A DNA stretch of 64,000 nt from Sphingobium sp. CR2-8 (GTDB lineage: Bacteria; Pseudomonadota; Alphaproteobacteria; Sphingomonadales; Sphingomonadaceae): contig NZ_JAYKZY010000002.1 in assembly GCF_035818615.1 (NCBI RefSeq), forward strand, positions 2,501-66,500, written 5' to 3'. The notes under the pieces are model-generated. The model was not told the origin of the DNA, ran no database searches, and saw only the letters and a list, made by a program, of their open reading frames with translations. A program made the position numbers and the translations under genes. Positions 34,158 through 41,689 of the stretch are shown here, one piece after another. The first letter of the stretch is position 1, and the number at the start of each line of letters is the position of its first letter.

Positions 34158-35374
34158 GCGACCGTAACGAGCAGGATAGTTCGCCCGCGCCCGCGCCGTC
34201 GTCTGCGGCCCCGTTCAAGTTGGGAGGCGATGCGCCGACGGTCATGCGCCTGTCGCGCAAAACATTGGCCGGGGTGGGCGTGTTTGCAGGTTTGAGCATC
34301 GGGGCCGCTCTCATCTATGCGCTACAGCCGCCGGAGAAACCGGTCGGCCAGGAAGTCTACACGACCGAGGGCCGGGCAAAGGCCGACGGGCTGGGATCAG
34401 TGCCCAAGGACTATAGCCAGGTTCCGCAATTGGGACCGCCATTGCCGGGCGACCTGGGACGGCCGATCCTTGCTGCACAACAGGGCGGCAACGACCACCA
34501 AGTTTCCGGGCAAAGCTTTCCATCCGATCGCCAGGCTATCGATCCGGCCGTCGCAGCACGGCAAAAGGCGCGTCAGGAACGGGAAGCTGCGCAGGCAAGC
34601 CAGTTATTTACAGGACAGGGGGGTGCCCAATCGACGGGCGGCGCACCGGAGCATGTCGCCACGGGGTCGCCGACCGCCGCGCCAGCGTTCGGGCCGGACC
34701 TTGCCGCCCCATCGGCAATGACGGCATCGGGTAGCGCGGCCAAACGTGCTTTCATGACGGGCACCATGGACGCGCGCTCGCTCAGCTCATCTACCGTCGA
34801 ACCCGTGGCGTCCGCCAACATCCTGCAGGCCGGCAGCATCATACCCGCCGCCTTGATCACGGGCATCAGATCCGACCTGCCCGGTCAGACCAGCGCCCAG
34901 GTCACGCAGAATGTCTATGACAGCCCGACGGGACGCATCCTGCTCATTCCGCAAGGCGCCAGGTTGATCGGGGACTATGATTCGCAAATCGATGCCGGTC
35001 AGTCGCGGCTTCTGATGGCGTGGACGCGCCTCATCATGCCAGACGGGCGCTCGATGATGCTCGAGCGTCAACCTGCTGCCGATGCTAGCGGCTTTTCCGG
35101 TTTGCAGGACAGCGTAAACAATCATTGGGGTGGCGTTGCACGCGCTGCCATGATCTCTACTCTTTTGGGCCTTGGCACGGAGTTGGCGGCCGATAGCGAT
35201 AATGACGTCATCCGGGCGCTGCGCCGCGGGTCGCAGGACAGCTTCAATCAGGCCGGGCAACAGATCATACAGCGTCAGGTAGCGATAGCCCCGACCTTGA
35301 CCATCCGGCCGGGCCATCCGCTGCGCGTCATGATCACGCGCGACCTTGTCCTTCCCCCTCTGGGCAATCGGTGA
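34154..35374 (+). CDS. trbI: Conjugal transfer protein TrbI (VirB10-like)
   Basis: 406 aa. Cytoplasmic N-terminus with one transmembrane helix (about residues 38-55, LAGVGVFAGLSIGAALIYAL), a long Pro/Gln-rich periplasmic linker (60-205) and the VirB10 domain (SIIPAALITGIRSDLPGQ, IPQGARLIGDYDSQI, LGLGTELA, HPLRVMITRDLVLPP). It spans both membranes and senses ATPase activity. Overlaps the DUF2274 start by one base. Confidence 0.96.
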   Translation: MSDRNEQDSSPAPAPSSAAPFKLGGDAPTVMRLSRKTLAGVGVFAGLSIGAALIYALQPPEKPVGQEVYTTEGRAKADGLGSVPKDYSQVPQLGPPLPGDLGRPILAAQQGGNDHQVSGQSFPSDRQAIDPAVAARQKARQEREAAQASQLFTGQGGAQSTGGAPEHVATGSPTAAPAFGPDLAAPSAMTASGSAAKRAFMTGTMDARSLSSSTVEPVASANILQAGSIIPAALITGIRSDLPGQTSAQVTQNVYDSPTGRILLIPQGARLIGDYDSQIDAGQSRLLMAWTRLIMPDGRSMMLERQPAADASGFSGLQDSVNNHWGGVARAAMISTLLGLGTELAADSDNDVIRALRRGSQDSFNQAGQQIIQRQVAIAPTLTIRPGHPLRVMITRDLVLPPLGNR

Positions 35375-35610
35375 TGGCCAAGCTGCGCCTGGGATCGCTG
35401 GCGGACGACAAGCCCGTCAAGATCAGTCTGGAATTGCCTGCCAATGTCCATCGCGACCTTGTGCGCTATGCTGCGGCGTTGGCTACTGAAACGGGTGAAG
35501 CGCAGGTTTTACCCGAACGCCTCATCGGCCCTATGTTGGAACGGTTCATGGCGGGGGACCGCGCCTTTGCAAGGCATCGCAGCGGTAAGGCTTCTCGGCA
35601 ACCGTCATGA
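35374..35610 (+). CDS. DUF2274 protein, trb-linked
   Basis: 78 aa from ATG 35374 (a GTG lies just before). KLRLGSLADDKPVKISLELPANVHRDLVRYAAALA looks like a ribbon-helix-helix DNA-binding fold (KPVKISLELPA as strand, then two helices). It is the usual last gene of sphingomonad-type trb operons, so an operon repressor is a fair inference. The 3' 65 bases overlap the convergent LysR gene. Confidence 0.85.
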   Translation: MAKLRLGSLADDKPVKISLELPANVHRDLVRYAAALATETGEAQVLPERLIGPMLERFMAGDRAFARHRSGKASRQPS

Positions 35611-36493
35611 TGGTCCGAAGCAAAGGGGCCAGCGCAGGATTGCTAGCGTCTTCGCGCCAGCAGAGGCCAAAATCGATGCGCGCATGGCCATGGGGCTCGT
35701 GGATGGGCAAGACGACCAGATGCGGGGGCAAGCGAGCGAACGCGCGCTCCTGCACGATGGTAAAACAGCCTGTATCGATCAGCTGGTACAGCCCATTCAA
35801 ATTTAGCGGGCTACGGACGATCGCCGCGCGATCCAGACCAGCCTGCGATTGGGCCAGGGTAAGACGTCCCGCAATCTGGGAGAGCAGGTCGTCCCCGCGC
35901 GCGCTGTCCGCAAGTAGAAGGGTAAGGTCGCGCAAATCCGACCAGAAGAGCGGCGCACGCAATGCCAGGGGGTTGTCGTGGACCATGACGGCAAAAAGCC
36001 GGCTGCTGCCAATAGCGTGATAGGCGGCGCCCGGCGGGGCAAGATGGCCTGCAACGATGATGGCGTCGAGTTGGCCGCGCTCGAAGTCACGTACAAGCGC
36101 CTGTCTGTCACAGACCGCAGCAGATAGCTGGATGTCTACATGGCGTTTGCTGAATTCCAGCATGAGAGACTGCACCGCGCTACTGGGCACTGCGCCTGAA
36201 AGGCCCAGCTTCAGCGCACCGCGGCGCCCTTGTCCAAAGATGATGGTGTTGCGATGAAGGCTGTCAAGATCAGCCACAAGCTGGCGCGCGCCTGATATAA
36301 AATGGTCTCCCGCGCGTGTCAGACGGGCGCCGCGGGTCGAGCGCTCGAACAGGTCGGTGCCAAGCCGCTGCTCGAGATGGCGGATCCGTTGGCTCAAGGT
36401 AGATTGCTTGATGCGCAGCGACTCGGCCGCCTGGCTAAAACTCCCAAGCTCCGCCGTCGCTATGACATAATGGAGGTGACGGATTTCGATCAT
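35546..36493 (-). CDS. LysR-family transcriptional regulator
   Basis: 315 aa. N-terminal winged HTH (MIEIRHLHYVIATAELGSF, AAESLRIKQSTLSQRIRHLEQRLG) and an effector-binding domain from about 90. It is convergent with DUF2274 and overlaps it by 65 bases, an unusually long overlap. The last about 20 residues (KPYRCDALQRRGPPP) may be a non-conserved extension. LysR genes at this place close related trb modules. Target and ligand unknown. Confidence 0.9.
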   Translation of the reverse strand: MIEIRHLHYVIATAELGSFSQAAESLRIKQSTLSQRIRHLEQRLGTDLFERSTRGARLTRAGDHFISGARQLVADLDSLHRNTIIFGQGRRGALKLGLSGAVPSSAVQSLMLEFSKRHVDIQLSAAVCDRQALVRDFERGQLDAIIVAGHLAPPGAAYHAIGSSRLFAVMVHDNPLALRAPLFWSDLRDLTLLLADSARGDDLLSQIAGRLTLAQSQAGLDRAAIVRSPLNLNGLYQLIDTGCFTIVQERAFARLPPHLVVLPIHEPHGHARIDFGLCWREDASNPALAPLLRTIMTVAEKPYRCDALQRRGPPP

Positions 36494-36936
36494 GCTCCAG
36501 CCCTTGCCGCATTGGTTATTCAGACAAACCCAATGTTTCGCGGTTCACTCATGCTGAAAATCCCCAGAAATGGGGGAAAAACGAACCCTCGCGGCACGTG
36601 CTACAGATGGCAGAATTTGCGATTGCAGAAATGTCGGGATAGATTTGGATCAATGCCGCCGGCAGAGCGGGCGTGACCGGGTCGCTGTCGTGTATGTCCA
36701 GGCTTTGCTAAAGACGGCGGCGCATGATCCCAACTCATGTCTCACAGCACGGTCACGTCTCGCGTCGGAAATAGTCTGGCTTCTCCCTGTTAGCATTCGC
36801 CCGGAGGTCCATTATGCGTGGGGATCGAAGGTCGGTCGCGATTATAATCGGATTATAAAATTCTTATAATCGATAGCCGGGCACATCCTTGTCAGTGCCG
36901 CGAAATGGATCGCGGTCTATCGAAGAGGAACGTGTG
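36494..36936. other. Intergenic, lysR to lasso precursor
   Basis: 443 bases without a supported gene. It holds the lysR promoter on one side and the lasso-peptide promoter on the other. The last 100 bases are strikingly AT-rich with three TTATAA/ATTATAA strings (see 36839-36872). Confidence 0.55.
36839..36872 (+). promoter_or_regulatory. AT-rich dyad and likely promoter of the lasso operon
   Basis: CGATTATAA (36839-36847) and TTATAATCG (36864-36872) form a perfect 9-bp inverted repeat with a 16-base spacer. Two TATAAT strings (36843-36848, 36865-36870) could be -10 elements, the nearer about 66 bases before the precursor ATG. No good sigma-70 -35 is seen, so the sigma factor (perhaps an ECF) is open. 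Confidence 0.4.
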
Positions 36937-37071
36937 ATGGAAAACACTGTCGAACGTCGCAACGACGATATGATCGACCTTGGCGCAATCAGCGTGGAGA
37001 CCAAGGGCCCGGGCCTTGGCCAAGGTGACGAAATCGGGCTGCAGAACCCGGTCGGCCTTTCCGACGACTGA
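36937..37071 (+). CDS. Lasso peptide precursor
   Basis: 44 aa with AGAGGAA ribosome site. Leader residues 1-23 end in V-E-T-K, with the Thr at position -2 that lasso cyclases and proteases require. The core is residues 24-44: Gly24 as N-terminal ring residue, ring part GPGLGQGDE and tail IGLQNPVGLSDD. The macrolactam would link Gly24 to Asp31 (8-residue ring) or Glu32 (9-residue ring). No Cys, so a class II lasso. The Asp-Asp end resembles known sphingomonad/caulobacter lasso peptides. Followed by the B and C genes in the standard order. The core itself is not one I recognise. Confidence 0.9.
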   Translation: MENTVERRNDDMIDLGAISVETKGPGLGQGDEIGLQNPVGLSDD

Positions 37072-37079
37072 CACCACTG

Positions 37080-37106
37080 CCGGTGCGCGGTGCCCCCGCG
37101 CACCGG
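37080..37106 (+). terminator. Strong hairpin between lasso genes A and B
   Basis: 11-bp perfect stem CCGGTGCGCGG/CCGCGCACCGG with loop TGCCC, eight bases after the precursor stop and 18 before the B gene. No T run, so it more likely protects the precursor message or attenuates B/C than fully terminates. Similar intergenic hairpins are known in proteobacterial lasso loci. Confidence 0.6.
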
Positions 37107-37124
37107 TTATCAGAAAGGCGTCTC

Positions 37125-37787
37125 ATGGGCTTGTCGCTTCGCCCCGGACTAACATTCTGTGAAATCCAGCATCACCTCATTTTCATGGACTATGAGGCGG
37201 ATCGCTATTTCAGTCTGTCAGGGCCTGCGCGCGACAGTCTTCAAAAGCTCCTCAAGTCCTCAGACGCGGGCATTACAGAACAGGAGATAGCGCCGCTGCG
37301 CGCTGCGGGGATCATAGGCCATGGCGAAGGCGCCAAGCCTCTCGAGCCGTGCCAGCATGTACCAGCTGGACGCAGCATATTCGACCAAGAGGATGCCGCC
37401 CCACGCATGGCGGCCCAGATTCCTAAAATCATTGTCCGTTTGGCGGCCATGCGTCGCACATTAAAGCGGCAGGGTTTGCCGACGACCCTGCGTCGGCTTA
37501 GGGAAGCAACGCCACTGCCTGCTGTCTCTGGATCGTCCGCGACCGGCATACGGCGCCTATGCGCTGCCTATGAAGCGTCACGTCGCTATTATCTTCCAGT
37601 CGATCATTGCCTGATCCGGGCACTGGCCCTCTACCGCCACGCGCAGCAGCGCGGCCATGATGCGAGGCTGGTCTTTGGTGTCCAGTTGCATCCCTTCTCG
37701 GCGCATAGCTGGGTTGAGCAGGACGATCTCATTCTCGACGATCGTGTCGATCATGTGCGGCGTTTCAAGCCGATACTGGTCCTGTAA
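37125..37787 (+). CDS. Lasso peptide B protein (B1 leader-binding + B2 protease)
   Basis: 220 aa from ATG 37125, with AGAAAGG upstream. The N-terminal part (about 1-75) is a PqqD-like leader-recognition domain (HHLIFMDYEADRYFSLSG). The C-terminal part (about 110-220) is a transglutaminase-like cysteine protease with Cys162 (DHCLIRALALY), His194 (AHSWVE) and Asp205/206 (LDDRVDHV). It would bind the precursor leader and cut it after residue 23. Proteobacterial loci have this fused form, unlike the split B1/B2 of actinobacteria. Shares one base with the start of C. Confidence 0.93.
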   Translation: MGLSLRPGLTFCEIQHHLIFMDYEADRYFSLSGPARDSLQKLLKSSDAGITEQEIAPLRAAGIIGHGEGAKPLEPCQHVPAGRSIFDQEDAAPRMAAQIPKIIVRLAAMRRTLKRQGLPTTLRRLREATPLPAVSGSSATGIRRLCAAYEASRRYYLPVDHCLIRALALYRHAQQRGHDARLVFGVQLHPFSAHSWVEQDDLILDDRVDHVRRFKPILVL

Positions 37788-39526
37788 TGGCGCTCCGCTA
37801 CATCGCGCTCGTCTTTCCAGGCGATCTCCTCGAAAGCATCGACATGGTGGTGAATCGCGTCATTGCCGTGACGGGCTTCACAAAGGTCGCCGCATTCGGC
37901 CGCGCGGTCGTGTTGGTTGAACCGGGCAGCCCGTTTGTCATGGCGGACGACCGCGCCGGGATCATTCTGGGCTATATGTTCGAAAAGGTTGGCGGTCGCA
38001 GCCGCCAGGTCGCGGCCATCTCCCAAGCACCGCTGGCCAATAGCGGGTCGTCGAACTGGGGGGCTTATGTCATAATCCGGCAGAGCCCGGACGATAGGGC
38101 GATCGAGATTACCCGCGATCCGTCCGGCATGATCCCCTGTTATCATGTGCGGCAGAAAGGAATTATTGCGTTTGCGTCCGAGCCGGCTTTGCTCGTCGAC
38201 GCGGGTCTTGTCGGGACCAATATCGATTGGCGGGCACTCACGCGGTTCCTGATCGCCGATCAAATGCGTCCGGCGCAGACCTGTATCGAAGGCCTGACCG
38301 AGCTTCCTGGGGGCTCGCATATGCGGGTTGCCGAGACGGGCTCGCTAAATATCGAGGCATTTTGGTCACCATGGCAACAGACGGATCGCGTGTCGCTCAT
38401 CCGCGATGAGGTGGAGGCCGCCCGCCTGCTGCGCGAGACTATCATGGACTGCGTCCAGGCGTGGACGCAACCATTCGCACATATCCTCCTTTATCTATCG
38501 GGGGGCTTGGATTCCTCCATCGTCGCGGCGGCCATGCCCCAGGACGTTCGCGCAAGCCATATGACGTTGGTGACCGCCGACCCGTCCGGCGACGAGCGGG
38601 ATTATGCCCGGCAACTGACCAATCAGCTCGGGCAGCCTTTGTTCGAAAAAATGCTGGAAGTGGGCCTCGTTGACCTGCATCGCTCTGGCGCCGCCCGCTT
38701 TCCACGCCCCTCGGTCCGATCCTTCGCCCAGGCAGGCGACGCGCTGGGGATCGAACTCGCAGACGAGATAGGGGCAGATGTCTTCTTCAACGGCGGCGGT
38801 GGTGACAATGTCTTCTGCTATCTGCAATCCGGAGCGCCGATCGCCGATCAGATGCTGGTGGAAGGGATCGGTCGTGGAACATTGCGGGCGATCATGGATA
38901 TGAGCGCGCTCGCGCATGCTGATATCTGGTCTGTCGCGAGAAGCGGTTGGCGAAAGAGCCAGCAAAAAGCAGCACAATACGCCTGGAAGCCGGACCTGAG
39001 CTTTCTGTCTCCCGCTGCAACGCAGGAGGCGACTGCAGCCTGCAGGCACGATTGGCTGGACGCGCCCGACAATGCGCTGCCGGGAACGGCAAGCCATATC
39101 GCCCTGCTTTTGCGCATCCAGAACCATCTCGACAGCGAACGTGCTTTCAATAGACCCGTCATCTCGCCCTTGCTGTCGCAGCCAATCGTGGAACTTTGCC
39201 TGAAAATTCCATCCTGGCTCTGGTGCCGCGACGGCCGCAATCGCAGCGTCGCCCGTAAGGCGTTCGAAGATGTCTTGCCCCCGCCGCTTGTCGCCAGATT
39301 ATCAAAAGGCACCCCCGACAGCTTCGTAGCGACCCTGTTCGAAGCCCATCGGAAGACCATTGCGACCATGCTACGGGAAGGTCTTCTGGCACAGGCGGGC
39401 CTTCTGGATATGGGCGCAATCGAGCAGAGCATCGATCGGTCGCAACATGCCCGGAACGGCGATTTCTGGCGGCTGATGCGGTTGGTCGATGCCGAAGCAT
39501 GGGCGCAGTCATGGGCTGCGCGCTAA
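37787..39526 (+). CDS. Lasso peptide isopeptide-forming cyclase (asparagine synthetase-like)
   Basis: 579 aa. N-terminal glutaminase-like domain (about 1-200) without the usual Cys2 nucleophile (starts MALRY). The ATP-PPi synthetase domain has the loop SGGLDSS at residues 238-244, matching AsnB-type adenylating enzymes. It activates the ring Asp/Glu side chain with ATP and joins it to the Gly24 amine while the tail is threaded. Immediately follows B (TAATG). Convergent with the isopeptidase, only 16 bases apart. Confidence 0.95.
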   Translation: MALRYIALVFPGDLLESIDMVVNRVIAVTGFTKVAAFGRAVVLVEPGSPFVMADDRAGIILGYMFEKVGGRSRQVAAISQAPLANSGSSNWGAYVIIRQSPDDRAIEITRDPSGMIPCYHVRQKGIIAFASEPALLVDAGLVGTNIDWRALTRFLIADQMRPAQTCIEGLTELPGGSHMRVAETGSLNIEAFWSPWQQTDRVSLIRDEVEAARLLRETIMDCVQAWTQPFAHILLYLSGGLDSSIVAAAMPQDVRASHMTLVTADPSGDERDYARQLTNQLGQPLFEKMLEVGLVDLHRSGAARFPRPSVRSFAQAGDALGIELADEIGADVFFNGGGGDNVFCYLQSGAPIADQMLVEGIGRGTLRAIMDMSALAHADIWSVARSGWRKSQQKAAQYAWKPDLSFLSPAATQEATAACRHDWLDAPDNALPGTASHIALLLRIQNHLDSERAFNRPVISPLLSQPIVELCLKIPSWLWCRDGRNRSVARKAFEDVLPPPLVARLSKGTPDSFVATLFEAHRKTIATMLREGLLAQAGLLDMGAIEQSIDRSQHARNGDFWRLMRLVDAEAWAQSWAAR

Positions 39527-39542
39527 TGATGAACCCATCCCA

Positions 39543-41684
39543 TTATGGACGAAGTTGCGATTTCAGCCTCCGCCACCGATCATATTGCGCCGCCTTCTCC
39601 GGCGCCGGATCGACGGCATCACGCAACCAGAAATTGAACCAGTCGATATTGCGCGCATAGATGGCCATGCGGTGAGCCGGTTGCCACTTGATGTGGTGAT
39701 CGCCCGGAAAGAGGAACATCTCGACCGGCGGGCCAATCTCCCGGAAGGCAGTATAGGCCTCGAGCGCGCGCAGATATTCATCGCTGGCCAGTTGCATCAG
39801 GACGGGTCCCTTGATCCTGGCGGCATTCATGGCGGGCGAGATGGGTTTCCAGAAGGCTGGATTATCGTTGGTTGGCGCGGGGTAACCGAAACGCCGCCGT
39901 TCCTTTTCCCAGGCTGGTCCACCCATGATCAGGTCCGTCTTGGGGTCGGCGCAACAGGTGCTGACAGAGGTTGCAGCGAACAGATCGGTATTGATGAGCA
40001 AATACCAGGCGGTGGTCGAGCCATCGCTCAGACCGGTCAGGCCGATCCTCTTCGGATCGATCACGCCTGTCGCCATAGCCGTCTCGACGCCGGCGACGAT
40101 GGACGAGGCCCCATTGTGCCGTTCCCGCCATCCTTTCACATTTTCCGATTCCGCATCCTTCCACGTCCGCCAGTTGCCTTGCTTTAGACTGGTAGCGAAG
40201 AACGGCGGGCTCTCGACGCTCAGGACGGCGAAGCCCTGCGCGGCAAAGGCATGGATGGGATATTCGTCACCGATACTGCCACGCAGGAAGCCGCGTGTTC
40301 GATATTGGACGACGATCATCGGCAGTTTTGCGCCGACGGGGTAATTGGCGGGCAGGACAAGGTCGCCGAAGGTCTCAAAGCCCAACGGATTCTTCCAGTA
40401 AAGGCGCTGGACCTTTCCCATCTGCAAATACTGGAATTCCGGGTTTGGATCGAAAACGACCGATGATCTGCCGGTATCGGCATCCAGCGCCACTATGCGC
40501 CGGGGCTGGGTCGACCCTTCCTGCGCGCAAATCAGATGATCCTCCAAAGGGAGGCAGCCCGTCAGCAGGCCATCAGTACCCCACATCTTTCGCGGGGCGG
40601 CGTGTCCGGGCGTCCATAGATAGAATGTCAGGCGACTGCCGCCGTAGCCGTCGCGGCGCAGGTACCGGACGGCCCCATGTTTGGCGGACCACCACATGCC
40701 GATGATGCCATCGGTACAGCTGCTGTGCTGACACTGCCATTCACGTCCCTCCCGGTCCTTGCCCCACAAGCGGATGGGACTGAGATAACGATCGGGCACC
40801 TCCGCCTTCACCCACCCTTCCTCACCAGAAGGCCCTGTGATGGCCAAAGGACCTCCCAGCAGCATGCCCGGACCGATCCTGTCGAGCGCGGTCCGCTCGG
40901 CTGGCGTGGCGGCGCGATCCGATGAGGACGTCGAAGAAATATCTGCAGCGGCATAATGAAGGGGCAAAGGCCCCCGGATCATCGGTCGGTCACCATAGAT
41001 GGGCATCGCCCGATCGTCGAAAAGGTAGCCTGTCAGGCTTTCCCGATCGAGCTTAGCATTTTCTTCGATCAGGGATGGTCGGTTGGCATATATGAGCGCC
41101 CTCCCGTCATCCGACCAGGCGACGGCCTCGACATCGACGGGGGAATGGGACACCTGCGCGCCGCTTTTTCCATGCACGCTCGCGCGCCATGCCTGCGTCC
41201 TGCCCCCATCCTTGCGCAGATACGCAATCTGGCTGCCATCGGGCGACCAGCGCGGCTGGTTGATCGCGGCGATACCCGTATCGGTCAGAAGTCCGCGCTG
41301 CTCGCTCTGGAAGGTAACCCGGATCAATTCTCCACCTTGATCGACGAGCCGGGCGACGCTGTCCGGCCGAAGATCGACCACCACGAGGCCCTGGCAATAG
41401 CTGTTAGTCTCAGGATGTGCCCGGGTCAGGATGAAGGCGATCGACCGCCCATCGGGTGACAGGGCTAGCGGACTCTGTCCTGCGGGCATGCCGCCGATTG
41501 GCCCTATGTCCCGCAACTTCGCGATATCGCCCGCCGTTACCGCGCGCGCGACGTCCTGACGCAGACCGGGTAGCAAATCCGCACATTGCGAGGCCATGGC
41601 TGGCGGCCCGCAGACACTGCCCAAAAGCAGGCCGATGCCCCCGATCAACAACCGTGCGCGATAGTTCATCCATGCCAATGTCAT
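39543..41684 (-). CDS. Lasso peptide isopeptidase (Atxe2-like S9 peptidase)
   Basis: 713 aa from ATG 41684 (the frame opens at 41696). N-terminal hydrophobic signal (LLIGGIGLLLGSVCG) ending AMASQ, a beta-propeller and an alpha/beta hydrolase. Triad by motif: Ser553 in GLSDGS, Asp635 in ASDEY, His663/664 in GDHHIKW. It belongs to the S9 branch that opens the isopeptide bond of the locus's own lasso peptide, as Atxe2 does for astexin. That role is inferred from being next to the lasso genes. It starts five bases after the receptor stop, hence is in the receptor operon. Confidence 0.9.
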   Translation of the reverse strand: MTLAWMNYRARLLIGGIGLLLGSVCGPPAMASQCADLLPGLRQDVARAVTAGDIAKLRDIGPIGGMPAGQSPLALSPDGRSIAFILTRAHPETNSYCQGLVVVDLRPDSVARLVDQGGELIRVTFQSEQRGLLTDTGIAAINQPRWSPDGSQIAYLRKDGGRTQAWRASVHGKSGAQVSHSPVDVEAVAWSDDGRALIYANRPSLIEENAKLDRESLTGYLFDDRAMPIYGDRPMIRGPLPLHYAAADISSTSSSDRAATPAERTALDRIGPGMLLGGPLAITGPSGEEGWVKAEVPDRYLSPIRLWGKDREGREWQCQHSSCTDGIIGMWWSAKHGAVRYLRRDGYGGSRLTFYLWTPGHAAPRKMWGTDGLLTGCLPLEDHLICAQEGSTQPRRIVALDADTGRSSVVFDPNPEFQYLQMGKVQRLYWKNPLGFETFGDLVLPANYPVGAKLPMIVVQYRTRGFLRGSIGDEYPIHAFAAQGFAVLSVESPPFFATSLKQGNWRTWKDAESENVKGWRERHNGASSIVAGVETAMATGVIDPKRIGLTGLSDGSTTAWYLLINTDLFAATSVSTCCADPKTDLIMGGPAWEKERRRFGYPAPTNDNPAFWKPISPAMNAARIKGPVLMQLASDEYLRALEAYTAFREIGPPVEMFLFPGDHHIKWQPAHRMAIYARNIDWFNFWLRDAVDPAPEKAAQYDRWRRLKSQLRP

Positions 41685-41689
41685 GACGA

